A DNA stretch of 64,000 nt from a bacterium. Its GTDB lineage: Bacteria > Zhuqueibacterota > Zhuqueibacteria > Zhuqueibacterales > Zhuqueibacteraceae. Position numbers and translations under genes: made by a program. The notes beneath the pieces were generated by a model, which saw only the letters and a program-made list of their open reading frames with translations, did no database searches and had not been told where the DNA came from. Location of the stretch: contig JAKLJX010000015.1 of the NCBI GenBank assembly GCA_023150945.1, positions 62,001 to 126,000 of the forward strand. The letters are read 5' to 3'. Numbering within the stretch: the stretch's first letter is position 1; each line of letters opens with the position of its first letter. Shown one piece after another: positions 41,501 through 51,523 of this stretch.

Positions 41501-41971
41501 ATGACCATCATTCCGCCCAAGCGCCGCAAGCACAGTTTTACGCAATCGCTGATCGCGCCGCCGGCTGCCGTGTTTCCTTTGCTGTGTCCGGTGCGCGAGG
41601 TCGATTGGCAACGAGACTGGGAGCCGCGGCTCGTGATCTCGCAATCCGGCTATGCCGAGACGGACTGTCTGTTCATCGCGCCGGCAGAGCTGCACGAGGC
41701 GGTTTGGGTGATCACCCACTACGATCCGAAGGCTTTTGAGGTGGTGATGTACAAAATCACGCCCGGTCACACCGTGGGCAAGCTGGAGATCGCCCTGGCC
41801 GACAATGGCGCGGGCGGCACCACCGCAGAGGTTTCCTACGAGTACACTGCGTTGACGCCGGCGGGCGAGACCTTTCTGCAGCAATTCACCGCGGAACGCT
41901 ACGCGGGTTTTATGAAAGATTGGGAGAAGGAAATGAATCACTACCTCAAGACGGGCAGCACGCTTGCATGA
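41501..41971 (+). CDS. SRPBCC (START-like) family protein
   Basis: The 156-residue cytoplasmic protein opens KHSFTQSLIAPPAAVFPLLCPVREVDW, the typical first strand and helix of the SRPBCC/polyketide-cyclase-like fold. WVITHYDPKAFEVVMYKITPG and a final helix (FTAERYAGFMKDWEKEMNHYL) follow. The fold binds hydrophobic small ligands or acts in Aha1-like stress proteins; no specific role is visible. I chose ATG 41501 over an upstream frame because it gives the domain start directly, with GAGGAAAT upstream. Its neighbours are a putative defence gene and SulP, with gaps over 140 bp on both sides. Confidence 0.75.
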   Translation: MTIIPPKRRKHSFTQSLIAPPAAVFPLLCPVREVDWQRDWEPRLVISQSGYAETDCLFIAPAELHEAVWVITHYDPKAFEVVMYKITPGHTVGKLEIALADNGAGGTTAEVSYEYTALTPAGETFLQQFTAERYAGFMKDWEKEMNHYLKTGSTLA

Positions 41972-42128
41972 GGTGAGTGAGATCAAACGGGGCGGGAGCG
42001 AGGCGCGCTTTTTGAATTGCCGGCATGTTGCTCTGCCACAGGCAGGCGCAGTTTTCTCCTCACGCAAATGATGTGGCCAGCATGGCCGCGAGCAACCAGA
42101 AGGATAGCGATCCCAAAGGACCATTTTG

Positions 42129-43865
42129 ATGCACAGGATTCTTGAACCCAAACTCATTGCCATTTTTCGTGAAGGCTATACCAAGAAGCAATTCTCAGCG
42201 GACGTGGTTGCCGGCGTCATCGTCGGCATTGTGGCTTTGCCACTGGCGATTGCCTTCGCCATCGCCTCCGGCGTAAAACCGGAGCAGGGCCTCTACACCG
42301 CGGTGGTGGCGGGCTTCATCATTGCCGCCTTGGGCGGCAGCCGCGCGCAGGTCAGCGGCCCCACCGGCGCGTTCGTTGTGATCGTTTATGGCATCGTGCA
42401 CGAGCATGGCTACGCAGGCTTGGCGGTTGCCACCATGCTCGCCGGCCTCTTTCTGATCATCATGGGCGCGATGCGGATGGGCGTGCTGCTCAAGTTCATT
42501 CCGTATCCCGTGACGGTCGGTTTCACCAGCGGCATCGCGTTGATCATTTTCTCCTCGCAGACCCGCGATTTCCTAGGCTTGCAGATCGCCAGCGTGCCGG
42601 CTGATTTCGTCGAGAAGTGGGCCGCCTACTTCGCCAACCTGCACACGTTCAGCCCGCACGCGCTCGGCGTGGGCCTGCTGGCGCTGGCGCTCATCGTCTT
42701 GTGGCCGCGGGTGACGCATCGCATTCCCGGTTCGTTTGTCGCCCTGCTCGTGATGACGGCCATCGTTCATCTTTTTGACGTGCCGGTGGAGACCATCGGC
42801 AGCCGGTTCGGCGAGGTGCCCAACAATCTGCCGGCCCCGCGCATGCCGGACATTAGTTGGAAGATGATTACCGAGGTGTTTTCACCGGCGGTCACCATTG
42901 CGCTGCTGGCCGCGATCGAATCCCTGCTGTCCGCGGTGGTGGCCGACGGCATGCTGGGCACGCGCCACCGCTCGAACATGGAATTGATTGCACAGGGCGT
43001 CGGCAATTTTCTTTCGCCGGTCTTCGGCGGCATTCCCGCGACCGGCGCGATCGCGCGCACGGCGACGAACATCAAGAACGGCGGCCGCACGCCGGTGGCG
43101 GGCCTGGTGCACGCGCTGGTCTTGCTGCTCATCATGCTGTTCTTCGCGCAGTATGCCGCGCTGATTCCCATGCCCGTGCTGGCAGCGATTCTGATCTACG
43201 TCGCCTACAACATGAGCGAATGGCACATGTTCGTCAAGCTCATGCGCAGCCCGCGCAGCGATGTCGTCGTCCTGTTCGCCACGTTTCTGCTGACGGTTTT
43301 AATCGATTTGACGGTCGCCATTCAAGTGGGCGTCGTGCTGGCGGCCTTTCTGTTCCTGAATCGCATGGCGAACGTCACGCAAGCCAATCTCATCACCAAG
43401 GAGCTGCAAAACGATGTTGACGAATTGGAAGACGACCCGAATGCGATTTCGCGCCGGCAGGTGCCGCCGGGCGTCGAGGTGTTTGAGATTCACGGCCCCT
43501 TGTTCTTTGGCGCCATCGATCAATTCAAAGACACCATTCGCCTGCTGGAAAAGTCTCCCCGCGTGCTCATTCTGCGCATCCGCAATGTTCTGGCCGTTGA
43601 TGCGACTGCGTTGCGCGCCCTGGAAGTGGAGGTCGAGAATGCCAGGAAGCACGGCAATGTGATCATTCTTTCGGGTGTGCACGCGCAGCCCTTGCATGCC
43701 ATGCGGCAAGCGGGACTGCTGGAAAAACTCGGCGAGGAAAACGTTTGCGCCAATATTGATGATGCACTGAATCGCGCGCGCGGCATACTCGGCTTGCCGC
43801 CCGTGCCGCGGCCCGGGCCTTTTGTCGCGACGGTGGCGCGGGAGAAACATCTGGAGCCAGAGTGA
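42129..43865 (+). CDS. SulP-family anion transporter with STAS domain
   Basis: The 578-residue inner-membrane protein has ~10-14 helices and the SulP signatures SADVVAGVIVGIVALPLAIAFAIASG and GGSRAQVSGPTGAFVV. Further motifs are ATAIESLLSAVVADGM-like (here AAIESLLSAVVADGM) and GGIPATGAIARTATNIKNGG. The C-terminal STAS domain (~445-560) begins EIHGPLFFGAIDQF. Family members transport sulfate, bicarbonate or dicarboxylates; the substrate is not determined here. ATG 42129 follows AAAGGA; a TTG one codon earlier is also possible. Its stop overlaps the longest possible frame of the GH94 gene, and the two are probably co-transcribed. Confidence 0.92.
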   Translation: MHRILEPKLIAIFREGYTKKQFSADVVAGVIVGIVALPLAIAFAIASGVKPEQGLYTAVVAGFIIAALGGSRAQVSGPTGAFVVIVYGIVHEHGYAGLAVATMLAGLFLIIMGAMRMGVLLKFIPYPVTVGFTSGIALIIFSSQTRDFLGLQIASVPADFVEKWAAYFANLHTFSPHALGVGLLALALIVLWPRVTHRIPGSFVALLVMTAIVHLFDVPVETIGSRFGEVPNNLPAPRMPDISWKMITEVFSPAVTIALLAAIESLLSAVVADGMLGTRHRSNMELIAQGVGNFLSPVFGGIPATGAIARTATNIKNGGRTPVAGLVHALVLLLIMLFFAQYAALIPMPVLAAILIYVAYNMSEWHMFVKLMRSPRSDVVVLFATFLLTVLIDLTVAIQVGVVLAAFLFLNRMANVTQANLITKELQNDVDELEDDPNAISRRQVPPGVEVFEIHGPLFFGAIDQFKDTIRLLEKSPRVLILRIRNVLAVDATALRALEVEVENARKHGNVIILSGVHAQPLHAMRQAGLLEKLGEENVCANIDDALNRARGILGLPPVPRPGPFVATVAREKHLEPE

Positions 43866-44005
43866 GCAAGGCCGGCTTGTTCGTCGGGTTTTGGCTCAAA
43901 CCAAAAGGGGTGAGGCGCAAACTTGCGCACCGGCGGGCGCGAATTGACCAAAACAGCCTGGCGGCAAGTCCGGCTTCACCGATTGATGAGAAGAGGAAGG
44001 AACCC

Positions 44006-46429
44006 TTGAAAAGTTTCAAAACCAAGTACGGCCATTTTTCCAAAGATGGCAAAGAATACGTGATCACCACCCCGCGCACGCCGCGGCCGTGGATCAATGT
44101 GATCAGTAACGGCGACTACGGCCTCACCATTTCACAAACCGGCAGCGGCTACAGTTGGCGCACGCACGCCCAGCTCAATCGCCTGACGCGCTGGGAGCAG
44201 GATCTCATCAAAGACGAATGGGGCAAGTACCTTTATCTCCGCGATGAAAAAGGCAACGTGTGGTCCGCCGGCTGGAAACCGGTTTGCCACGAGCCGGAGC
44301 GCTACCTCTGCCGTCACGGCCTGGGCTACAGTGTGATTGAATCGTTGAATTTCGGCATTGCCTCCACGTTACTGGTGTTCGTGCCGAACGAGGAACCGCT
44401 GGAGCTGTGGCAACTCACGCTGCGCAACACCTCGCGCCGGCCCAGGCAGCTCAACGTGTTTTCATTCTTTGAATGGTGCTTGGGCCAGGCACCGGATTGG
44501 CACCGCGAGTTTCACAAGTCCTTCATTGAAACCGCCTATGATGCCTCGACCAACGCCATCTTTGCCACCAAGCGGCTGTGGGAAATTCCCACCGCGCGCG
44601 GCCACTGGAATGCCGACTGGGGTTATGTCGCGTTCCATGCCGCCAGCGTGAAGCCCGTCGCCTTTGACACGGACAAGGAGACCTTTCTCGGCCGCTACGG
44701 CCAGCAGCGCCTGCCCGAGGCGGTGCAGACCGGCAAGCTCAAAAAGCGGAGCGGCAACTGGCTCGATCCGATTGCCAGCCTGCAACTCAAGCTCACGTTG
44801 CAGCCGGGCGAGCAAAAGACCGTGTGCTTCACGCTCGGCGCCACGCCGACCGTGGAGGCCGCCGTCGATCTGATCGACAAGTATCGCGCACCCGGCCAGG
44901 TCGCCTCCGCGCTGACGGCAGTGCAGGAACGCTGGCACACGCTGCTGAACACGGTGGCCTGCGACACGCCGGACGCGGCGATGAATCTCATGCTCAACAC
45001 CTGGTTGAAGTATCAAGCCATCTCCGGACGCTTGTGGGGCCGCACGGCTTACTACCAAACCGGCGGCGCTTTCGGCTTTCGCGATCAACTGCAGGACAGC
45101 CACATTTTCCTGCCGATCGCCGCGGCGCGCACCGCCCGGCAGATTCTGCTGCATGCGCGACATCAATTCCAAGACGGCACGGTGTATCATTGGTGGCATC
45201 CCATTTCCGAGATTGGCTTGCACAACCAAATCTCCGACAACCTGCTGTGGTTGCCGTTCGTGGTCAACAGCTATTTGCAGGAAACCGGTGATTTCGCGCT
45301 GCTGCAGACTCCCGAACCGTTTGTCGACGATCCCCAGCCGGTGTCGCTCTTCGAGCATTGCGTGCGCGCCATCGACAAGGCGCTCGCGCGTTCGAGCGAG
45401 CGCGGGCTGCCGTTGATCGGCGCCGGCGATTGGAATGACGGCTTGAGCGCGGTCGGCCTGGAGGGCAAAGGCGAATCAGTCTGGCTGGGGCATTTTCTGC
45501 ATCTCATTCTCCGGGATTTTGCGGCAATTGCGGAACGCGTTGGAGAGACGCAGCGGGCGCAGAGCTATCGCGAACGCGCGCAGCGTTTGCGCGCAGTCCT
45601 GAATGCGCAGGCCTGGGACGGCGAGTGGTACTATCGCGCCACCAAAGACAACGGTGAGAAGATCGGCAGCCGCGAAAATACGCAGGGCCGCATTTATCTC
45701 AATGCGCAAACCTGGGCGGTGATCGCCGGCGTCGCCGATCGCGGCCGCGCCGAACAAGTCATGAACATGGTCGAGCAGCACCTGGAATACAAGGCCGGGC
45801 CGCTGTTGCTTTATCCCGGTTATGACGCGCCGGACCAGTTCATCGGTTATCTTTCACGCTACGCTGCCGGCATGCGCGAGAACGGCGGCGTGTACACCCA
45901 TGCCGCCACCTGGGCGGTGATTGCCGAAGCTCTGCTCGGCCGCGGCGAGCACGCCTTTCGCATGTTCGCGAAGCTCAACCCGATCAACCGCGGCAGTCAG
46001 CCGGAGGAATACTTTGCCGAGCCGTTTGTCACGCCCGGCAACATTGAAGGGCCTGATTCCAAATTCTACGGCCGCGGCGGCTGGACTTGGTACACCGGCT
46101 CCGCAGCCTGGCTCTTCAAAGTTGGTTGGGAATGGATTCTCGGCGTGCGGCCGACGCTCGACGGACTGCTGCTCGACCCCTGCATTCCCGCCGGCTGGCA
46201 AAGCTTCACAGTTGTGCGCCAGTACCGTGATGCCGTTTATGATATCGAAGTGCGCAACCCCGAGCGGTTGAACGGCGGCGTCAAGCAAGTATTGATCGAC
46301 AGCGAAAGCTATCCCGGCGGTAGAACTGCCACCGGCGTGTTGTTGCCCGTGTTTGCGCCTGGAACGACGCACAAAATCATCGTCACCCTCGGGGCACACG
46401 CGGAGGCGGGATTAGTCACATCAGAGTGA
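44006..46429 (+). CDS. GH94-family glycoside phosphorylase
   Basis: I place the start at TTG 44006, which has AGGAAGG 7 nt upstream and begins KSFKTKYGHFSKDGKEYVI, the usual GH94 N-terminus. An in-frame GTG at 43862 would add 48 unrelated residues. The resulting 807 residues match the size of cellobiose or chitobiose phosphorylases. The active-site motif FGFRDQLQDSHIF carries the general-acid aspartate. GAGDWNDGLSAVG, SREN(T)QGRIYLNAQTWAV and the C-terminal GWTWYTGSAAW segment are all typical. The enzyme would cleave a beta-linked glucan or oligosaccharide with phosphate, releasing a sugar 1-phosphate. No signal peptide, so cytoplasmic. The linkage is unknown; context favours beta-1,2 oligoglucosides. 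Confidence 0.9.
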   Translation: MKSFKTKYGHFSKDGKEYVITTPRTPRPWINVISNGDYGLTISQTGSGYSWRTHAQLNRLTRWEQDLIKDEWGKYLYLRDEKGNVWSAGWKPVCHEPERYLCRHGLGYSVIESLNFGIASTLLVFVPNEEPLELWQLTLRNTSRRPRQLNVFSFFEWCLGQAPDWHREFHKSFIETAYDASTNAIFATKRLWEIPTARGHWNADWGYVAFHAASVKPVAFDTDKETFLGRYGQQRLPEAVQTGKLKKRSGNWLDPIASLQLKLTLQPGEQKTVCFTLGATPTVEAAVDLIDKYRAPGQVASALTAVQERWHTLLNTVACDTPDAAMNLMLNTWLKYQAISGRLWGRTAYYQTGGAFGFRDQLQDSHIFLPIAAARTARQILLHARHQFQDGTVYHWWHPISEIGLHNQISDNLLWLPFVVNSYLQETGDFALLQTPEPFVDDPQPVSLFEHCVRAIDKALARSSERGLPLIGAGDWNDGLSAVGLEGKGESVWLGHFLHLILRDFAAIAERVGETQRAQSYRERAQRLRAVLNAQAWDGEWYYRATKDNGEKIGSRENTQGRIYLNAQTWAVIAGVADRGRAEQVMNMVEQHLEYKAGPLLLYPGYDAPDQFIGYLSRYAAGMRENGGVYTHAATWAVIAEALLGRGEHAFRMFAKLNPINRGSQPEEYFAEPFVTPGNIEGPDSKFYGRGGWTWYTGSAAWLFKVGWEWILGVRPTLDGLLLDPCIPAGWQSFTVVRQYRDAVYDIEVRNPERLNGGVKQVLIDSESYPGGRTATGVLLPVFAPGTTHKIIVTLGAHAEAGLVTSE

Positions 46430-46584
46430 GATCGTATTTCTGACGGCAAAGAATGCATCCAGTGGATAGAAACAACCCGCAAGCAAACGAGCTGTCTCAT
46501 CTGCCGGTTGGTTTCTATTCTTTGGCGATTTTCCTTAAATCGCTGTTGGTTCGCGCTGGCTTCTTACTTCGAGTGATCGCCCTC

Positions 46585-48777
46585 ATGAGAAAATTCTCTG
46601 TGCTGCTCTGCGGCTGGTTGCTGCTCGCGCCGTTGCTGGCGGCCGGCCAAACGAATCCTTCGCCGCGGCACATTGTCGTGCTCGGCTCTTCCACCGCCGA
46701 AGGTGTCGGTCCGAAGGACCGAAACAATGCCTGGGTAAATCGTTATCGGGCCTATTTGCAGACGCTGAATACGAGCCACCAGGTTTCGAATCTTGCCCGG
46801 GGCGGGTATACCACTTATCACATCCTGCCGGATGGTTTGACGCCGCCGGCGGGCCGGCCGGCGCCCGATCGTGAGCGTAACATCACCAAGGCCTTGTCCC
46901 TCAAGCCCGATGGTATCATCATCAATTTGCCGAGCAATGACGCCACCAGCGGTTACAGTGTGACCGAGCAACTGGCGAACTATGACGCCGTGCTGGCGCG
47001 CGCCAAAAGTCAGGGCGTGCCGGTGTGGATCACCACCACGCAGCCGCGCAATCTCAGCGCCTCGCAGCGGCAGAATCTCATGACGATGCGCGATTCCACC
47101 CTGGCCCGGTACGGCCGCCGCGCCCTCGATTTTTGGAACGTGATTGCCACTGCCGACGGCACCATCAACTCGCTTTATGACAGCGGCGACGGCATCCACT
47201 TGAATGATGCGGCGCACCAGATTTTGTTTGACCGCGTGGTGGCGGCGCGCGTGCATCAACTGGCCCTGAGCGACAGTGCCTTCCTCGAGATGGTGCAGCG
47301 CGCCTCGTTCGAATTCTTCTGGCAGGAAGCCAATCCCAGCAACGGCTTGATCAAGGATCGCAGCGCCACCGGCGCGGCCTGCAGCATTGCCTCGGTCGGC
47401 TTCGGACTGACGGCCATTGCCATTGCGATTGACCACGGCTGGATTACGCGGGCCGCGGGCCGCGAGCGCGTGCTGGCGGCGCTCAAGACGTTTTGGGAGA
47501 AGCCGCAGGGCCGTGAAGCCCAGGGCAAGATCGGCTACAAGGGCTTCTTCTATCACTTCCTCGATATGAACACCGCGCTGCGCGCGTGGAATTCCGAGCT
47601 GTCTTCGATCGATACCGCGCTGCTGCTCGCCGGCATTCTTGACATGAAGCAGTATTTCACCACCGCTGATCCGGCTGAAACACAAATCCGCAGCCTGGCG
47701 GATTCGATCTACCACCGCGTCGATTGGAATTGGATGCGCAACTTCCAGCCCAATGTCCTGGGCGGCTGGTTTCCTGAAACCGGGTTCATCAACTGGTGGT
47801 GGGGCGGCTACAATGAAGCCATGATCATGAACATTCTCGGCCTGGGCTCGCCGACGCATCCGCTGCCCACCACAATCTGGCCGGCGTGGACCAGTGGCTA
47901 CAAGTGGCAGACACACTATGGCTATACTTATGTGAATTTCCCGCCGCTGTTTGGCCATCAATACTCGCATTGTTGGATCGATTTCCGCAACATTCAGGAT
48001 GCCTACATGCGCGGCAGGGGCATTACTTATTTCGAAAATTCACGGCGGGCCACCCTGGCGGCGCGCGCCTACGCCATCGCCAATCCCGGCAACTGGCGCG
48101 GTTACGGCGAGAATGTTTGGGGCTTGACCGCCTGCGACGGCCCCAACGGATATCGCGCGCGCGGCGCGCCGCCGGCCGAAAATGATGACGGCACCATCGC
48201 GCCTACTGCCGCCGGTGGTTCCATGCCCTTTGCGCCGGAAGTCTGCCTGCCGGCACTGCGCTACATGTACGAGACCTATGGCGCGAGCCTGTGGACGCGC
48301 TACGGTTTTCGCGACGCCTTCAATCTCACCCAGAACTGGTGGGGCCCGGACGTGATCGGCATCGACGAAGGCCCGATTGTGTTGATGATCGAGAATTACC
48401 GCAACGGCAGCGTCTGGCAGCGCTTCATGCAAAACGCCGATGTGCAACGCGGTTTGCAGCGCGCCGGCTTCCTGCCGGTGACCGCCGTGGAAGGAAAAAA
48501 CCACGGCGCGCCCGCCCGCTTCGAGCTTGCGCAAAACTTTCCCAATCCCTTCAACCCCTCGACGCTGATTCGATTCTCCCTGCCGCAACCCAGCCGGGTG
48601 CAGTTGAGAGTTTTCGATCTTGCCGGCCGGGTGGTGGCCACGTTGGTGCAGGGCACATTGGCAGGCGGGCCTCATGAGTTCGTGTTCGACGGGAGAAATT
48701 TGGCGAGCGGGGTTTATTGGTACGCCCTGGAGGCAGGAGAATTCAAACAAATGCGCAAGGCGGTTTTGGTAAAATAG
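46585..48777 (+). CDS. SGNH esterase - GH144/glycoamylase fusion with type IX sorting domain
   Basis: ATG 46585 gives a clear signal peptide (MRKFSVLLCGWLLLAPLLAAG) and 730 residues; an upstream frame is unlikely. Residues ~27-225 are an SGNH/GDSL hydrolase: VVLGSSTAEGVG (nucleophile probably S36), an oxyanion glycine (ARGGYTT), LPSNDATSG, and D202-x-x-H205 in GDGIHLNDAAH. Residues ~230-640 are a GH144/glycoamylase barrel close to the proteins at 37042 and 48838 ([25 protein letters not shown]). The last ~90 residues (ELAQNFPNPFNPSTLIRFSLP ... SGVYWYAL) are a type IX sorting domain. It is presumably a surface enzyme that both cleaves the glucan backbone and removes ester substituents. The pairing is unusual. 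Confidence 0.9.
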   Translation: MRKFSVLLCGWLLLAPLLAAGQTNPSPRHIVVLGSSTAEGVGPKDRNNAWVNRYRAYLQTLNTSHQVSNLARGGYTTYHILPDGLTPPAGRPAPDRERNITKALSLKPDGIIINLPSNDATSGYSVTEQLANYDAVLARAKSQGVPVWITTTQPRNLSASQRQNLMTMRDSTLARYGRRALDFWNVIATADGTINSLYDSGDGIHLNDAAHQILFDRVVAARVHQLALSDSAFLEMVQRASFEFFWQEANPSNGLIKDRSATGAACSIASVGFGLTAIAIAIDHGWITRAAGRERVLAALKTFWEKPQGREAQGKIGYKGFFYHFLDMNTALRAWNSELSSIDTALLLAGILDMKQYFTTADPAETQIRSLADSIYHRVDWNWMRNFQPNVLGGWFPETGFINWWWGGYNEAMIMNILGLGSPTHPLPTTIWPAWTSGYKWQTHYGYTYVNFPPLFGHQYSHCWIDFRNIQDAYMRGRGITYFENSRRATLAARAYAIANPGNWRGYGENVWGLTACDGPNGYRARGAPPAENDDGTIAPTAAGGSMPFAPEVCLPALRYMYETYGASLWTRYGFRDAFNLTQNWWGPDVIGIDEGPIVLMIENYRNGSVWQRFMQNADVQRGLQRAGFLPVTAVEGKNHGAPARFELAQNFPNPFNPSTLIRFSLPQPSRVQLRVFDLAGRVVATLVQGTLAGGPHEFVFDGRNLASGVYWYALEAGEFKQMRKAVLVK

Positions 48778-48837
48778 TCCCCGGCGGAGTGAGCGTTCCG
48801 CCTTGACTGGAGCCCCTAACCTGGCAGCAATTCAAAC

Positions 48838-50247
48838 ATGATGAAGAAATCACTGACGCCGCTCGGCATGATCTTGCTCGCTGTTGTTGTCACCGCCACG
48901 ATCGGGTGTGAAACGCCTGCGCCGAGAAAGTTGCCTGCTGTCGGTGCCGCCTGGGATCCCTTCCTGGACACGCTGCAGGTGCAGACGTTGCAGTTCTTCC
49001 TCGAAACCACCGAGGTGCAAACCGGCCTGTGTTGGGATCGCTGGCCCTCGCCCAGTCCGGCCAGCATCGCGGCCATTGGCTTTGGTTTGACTTGCTACCC
49101 CATTGCCGCCGAGCGCCAGCTCATCTCGCGCGCCGAAGCCGCGCAACGCACCAACAACACCCTGCGCTTCTTGATTCAACTTCCCCAAAACGACCGGCCG
49201 GACAGCACCAGCGGCTACCAAGGCTTCTTCTACCATTTTTTGAAAGTGCCCAGCGGCTTGCGCGAGTGGAACTGTGAGTTGTCAACCATCGACACAGCCT
49301 TACTGCTGGCCGGCGCCCTGTTTTGCCAATCGTACTTTGATCAACCCGATCCCGTTGAAGAGTCCATTCGCAGTCTCGCGGATTCGCTTTATCTGCGCGT
49401 TGACTGGAACTGGTTCATGGCGGACACCACCGGCCTGAAGACTGCCTGGCATCCAGAGCACGGCTTCGGGCCTCATATCTGGGATGGTTACGATGAAGCG
49501 ATGATTCTCTACATTCTCGCCCTGGGTTCGCCCACGCATGCGCTGCCGGAGAGTGTTTGGCAAACTTGGACGAAGCCCTACGTGTGGGCGGAGTACTATG
49601 GCCTGGAGTTCGTCAGCTTCGGCCCGCTGTTCGGCCATCAGTACTCGCATTGCTGGATCGACTTTCGCGGCCTCCAAGACGAGTACATGCGCGCCAAGGG
49701 CATCGACTATTTCGAAAACTCGCGGCGCGCGACCTACACGCAGCAGGCTTACGCCCAAGAGAATCCGCAACGCTACCGCGATTACGCCGAGAACATTTGG
49801 GGCTTCACCGCGTGTGACGGTCCGCAAGACACGACCTTCGTGGTAGAAGGCCGCCGTCGCGAATTCTGGTCGTATCGTGCGCGCGGCGTTTCATTCGATT
49901 GGGTTGAAGATGACGGCACCATCGCGCCCACTGCCGCCGGCGGCTCGGTCGCTTTCGCGCCGGAGATTTGCATTCCCGCCTTGAAAACGATGCGGACAAA
50001 ATATGCCGCTGCCTTGTGGACGGACTACGGCTTTCGCGATTCTTGCAATCCTTCCTATATCACGCCGAAAACACCCAACGGCTGGTTCGACAAGGATCAT
50101 CTCGGCATTGATCAGGGCCCGATCGCGATCATGATCGAGAATCTGCGCAATGAATTCGTGTGGAAGGTCATGCAGAAGAACAAGTACATCGTGACCGGTT
50201 TGCAGCGCGCCGGCTTTGCCGGCGGCTGGCTGCCGCAGGCCAAGTAA
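48838..50247 (+). CDS. GH144/glycoamylase-family lipoprotein
   Basis: The 469-residue protein starts with a lipoprotein signal (lipobox TATIGC, C24), so it is membrane-anchored, and then consists of a single GH144/glycoamylase barrel. Shared motifs with the previous gene are [83 protein letters not shown] and [14 protein letters not shown]. Characterised relatives are endo-beta-1,2-glucanases. It is 60 bp downstream of the SGNH fusion gene and clearly a paralogue of its barrel. The three family members thus occupy different places: secreted, surface-attached and lipid-anchored. Confidence 0.92.
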   Translation: MMKKSLTPLGMILLAVVVTATIGCETPAPRKLPAVGAAWDPFLDTLQVQTLQFFLETTEVQTGLCWDRWPSPSPASIAAIGFGLTCYPIAAERQLISRAEAAQRTNNTLRFLIQLPQNDRPDSTSGYQGFFYHFLKVPSGLREWNCELSTIDTALLLAGALFCQSYFDQPDPVEESIRSLADSLYLRVDWNWFMADTTGLKTAWHPEHGFGPHIWDGYDEAMILYILALGSPTHALPESVWQTWTKPYVWAEYYGLEFVSFGPLFGHQYSHCWIDFRGLQDEYMRAKGIDYFENSRRATYTQQAYAQENPQRYRDYAENIWGFTACDGPQDTTFVVEGRRREFWSYRARGVSFDWVEDDGTIAPTAAGGSVAFAPEICIPALKTMRTKYAAALWTDYGFRDSCNPSYITPKTPNGWFDKDHLGIDQGPIAIMIENLRNEFVWKVMQKNKYIVTGLQRAGFAGGWLPQAK

Positions 50248-50323
50248 TTCGGGCTGGCGACCAACTCCCGCATGCCGCAAGGCAGCGGCCCATTCTTCAC
50301 TCACATCAACCGGAGGAGATGTT

Positions 50324-50893
50324 ATGACCGAAGTAACCGAACTAACCGCGCTCTGGCTTCCCATCCTGCTGTCAGCCGTGCTCATCTTCGTCGTGAGTTC
50401 CATCATCCACATGGCGTTGCCGTGGCACAAGAATGATTACCGCAAGGTACCGAACGAGGCCAAGGTGATGGAGACGCTGCGTCCATTCGCCCTGCCCCCG
50501 GGTGATTACATGATGCCACGCGCCACGAGCACAAATGAAATGCGCACCCCCGAGTTTACCGACAAACTGAAGAAAGGCCCGGTAATGGTGTTCACCGTCC
50601 TGCCGAGCGGCCAGATGGCGATGGGAGCGAGTCTCGTGCAGTGGTTTGTCTACTCCCTCATCGTCAGCTTGCTGGCGGCCTATGTCGCAGGGCGCGCGCT
50701 GCCTGCCGGCACGGATTACCTGCAGGTCTTCCGTTTCGTCGGCACCACTGCCTTCATCGGCTACGCCGTGGCGCTCTGGCAGATGTCGATTTGGTACAGG
50801 CGCTCCTGGGCCACAACGTTCAAGGCAACAGTGGACGGATTGCTCTACGCGCTGTTGACGGCCGGCGTGTTTGGCTGGTTGTGGCCGCACTAA
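50324..50893 (+). CDS. Conserved membrane protein, unknown function
   Basis: The ATG at 50324 is preceded by GGAGGAG and gives 189 residues. There is one helix near the N-terminus ([26 protein letters not shown]) and three near the C-terminus (about 105-125, 134-155 and 168-186), with a soluble loop between them containing [16 protein letters not shown] have seen this LPWHK...[10 protein letters not shown] pattern in hypothetical proteins of Acidobacteria and Bacteroidetes, without assigned function. It sits inside the glycan locus but shows no sign of being an enzyme. Confidence 0.75.
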   Translation: MTEVTELTALWLPILLSAVLIFVVSSIIHMALPWHKNDYRKVPNEAKVMETLRPFALPPGDYMMPRATSTNEMRTPEFTDKLKKGPVMVFTVLPSGQMAMGASLVQWFVYSLIVSLLAAYVAGRALPAGTDYLQVFRFVGTTAFIGYAVALWQMSIWYRRSWATTFKATVDGLLYALLTAGVFGWLWPH

Positions 50894-51007
50894 GCCCACG
50901 GCCGAACAACCACCGCGCCTCAACGACGCGTTGCGAACAGCCGCGGCTTCACCTCGGGCCGTTTTTCGCCGCAGCAATGAACTGACGGTCAAATCCAGCG
51001 GACAACC

Positions 51008-51514
51008 ATGCCGACCTTCGCGCCCTCGCACACCGCCCGGCTTGCTCACCTCAAAGGAATGCCCCTGGCTTCCTTCACTGCCCGGGCCGCGGCTTTTGTG
51101 ATTGATTTTCTCCTCGCATTTCTGCTGTTTCTCGCGGTGCTGATTTACGGCAGCAAGCTGCTGATCCTGCTTGGCCTGTTTCATCCGCAGTCGGACATCA
51201 ATCTCAAGTTCGATCTGCAGCACTGGTACAGCATTTTCTTTGTGGTTTTGTACTTTGGCCTGTGCACCTACTGGGGGCACGGCCAAACGCCGGGCAAATG
51301 GCTGCTGCGCATCCGGGTCGTCTCGCTGACGCATGCGCACCTTTCGCTGTGGCATGCCCTCGAGCGCGCCCTGGGCTATGGCGCTTCGGCGCTCGAACTG
51401 GGCTTTGGGTTTCTGCAGTATTTCATTCACCCCAACAAGCAGACGGTGCACGACCGCATTGCGGAAACCATCGTGGTCAGCGAGGCGCGGCAGCAACGCA
51501 ATGTGAAAAGGTGA
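51008..51514 (+). CDS. RDD-family membrane protein
   Basis: The 168-residue protein has the RDD-domain pattern: ARAAAFVIDFLLAFLLFLAV (Arg and Asp in the first helix), a second helix around IFFVVLYFGLCTYW, then GQTPGKWLLRIRVV, and HDRIAETIVV at the end. RDD proteins are small membrane proteins; some act in Na+/H+ exchange, most are unassigned. The start is uncertain: ATG 51056 (MPLASFTARAA) would remove 16 unconserved residues. It ends 9 bp before the next gene and is likely co-transcribed. Confidence 0.8.
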   Translation: MPTFAPSHTARLAHLKGMPLASFTARAAAFVIDFLLAFLLFLAVLIYGSKLLILLGLFHPQSDINLKFDLQHWYSIFFVVLYFGLCTYWGHGQTPGKWLLRIRVVSLTHAHLSLWHALERALGYGASALELGFGFLQYFIHPNKQTVHDRIAETIVVSEARQQRNVKR

Positions 51515-51523
51515 GACAAGCAT

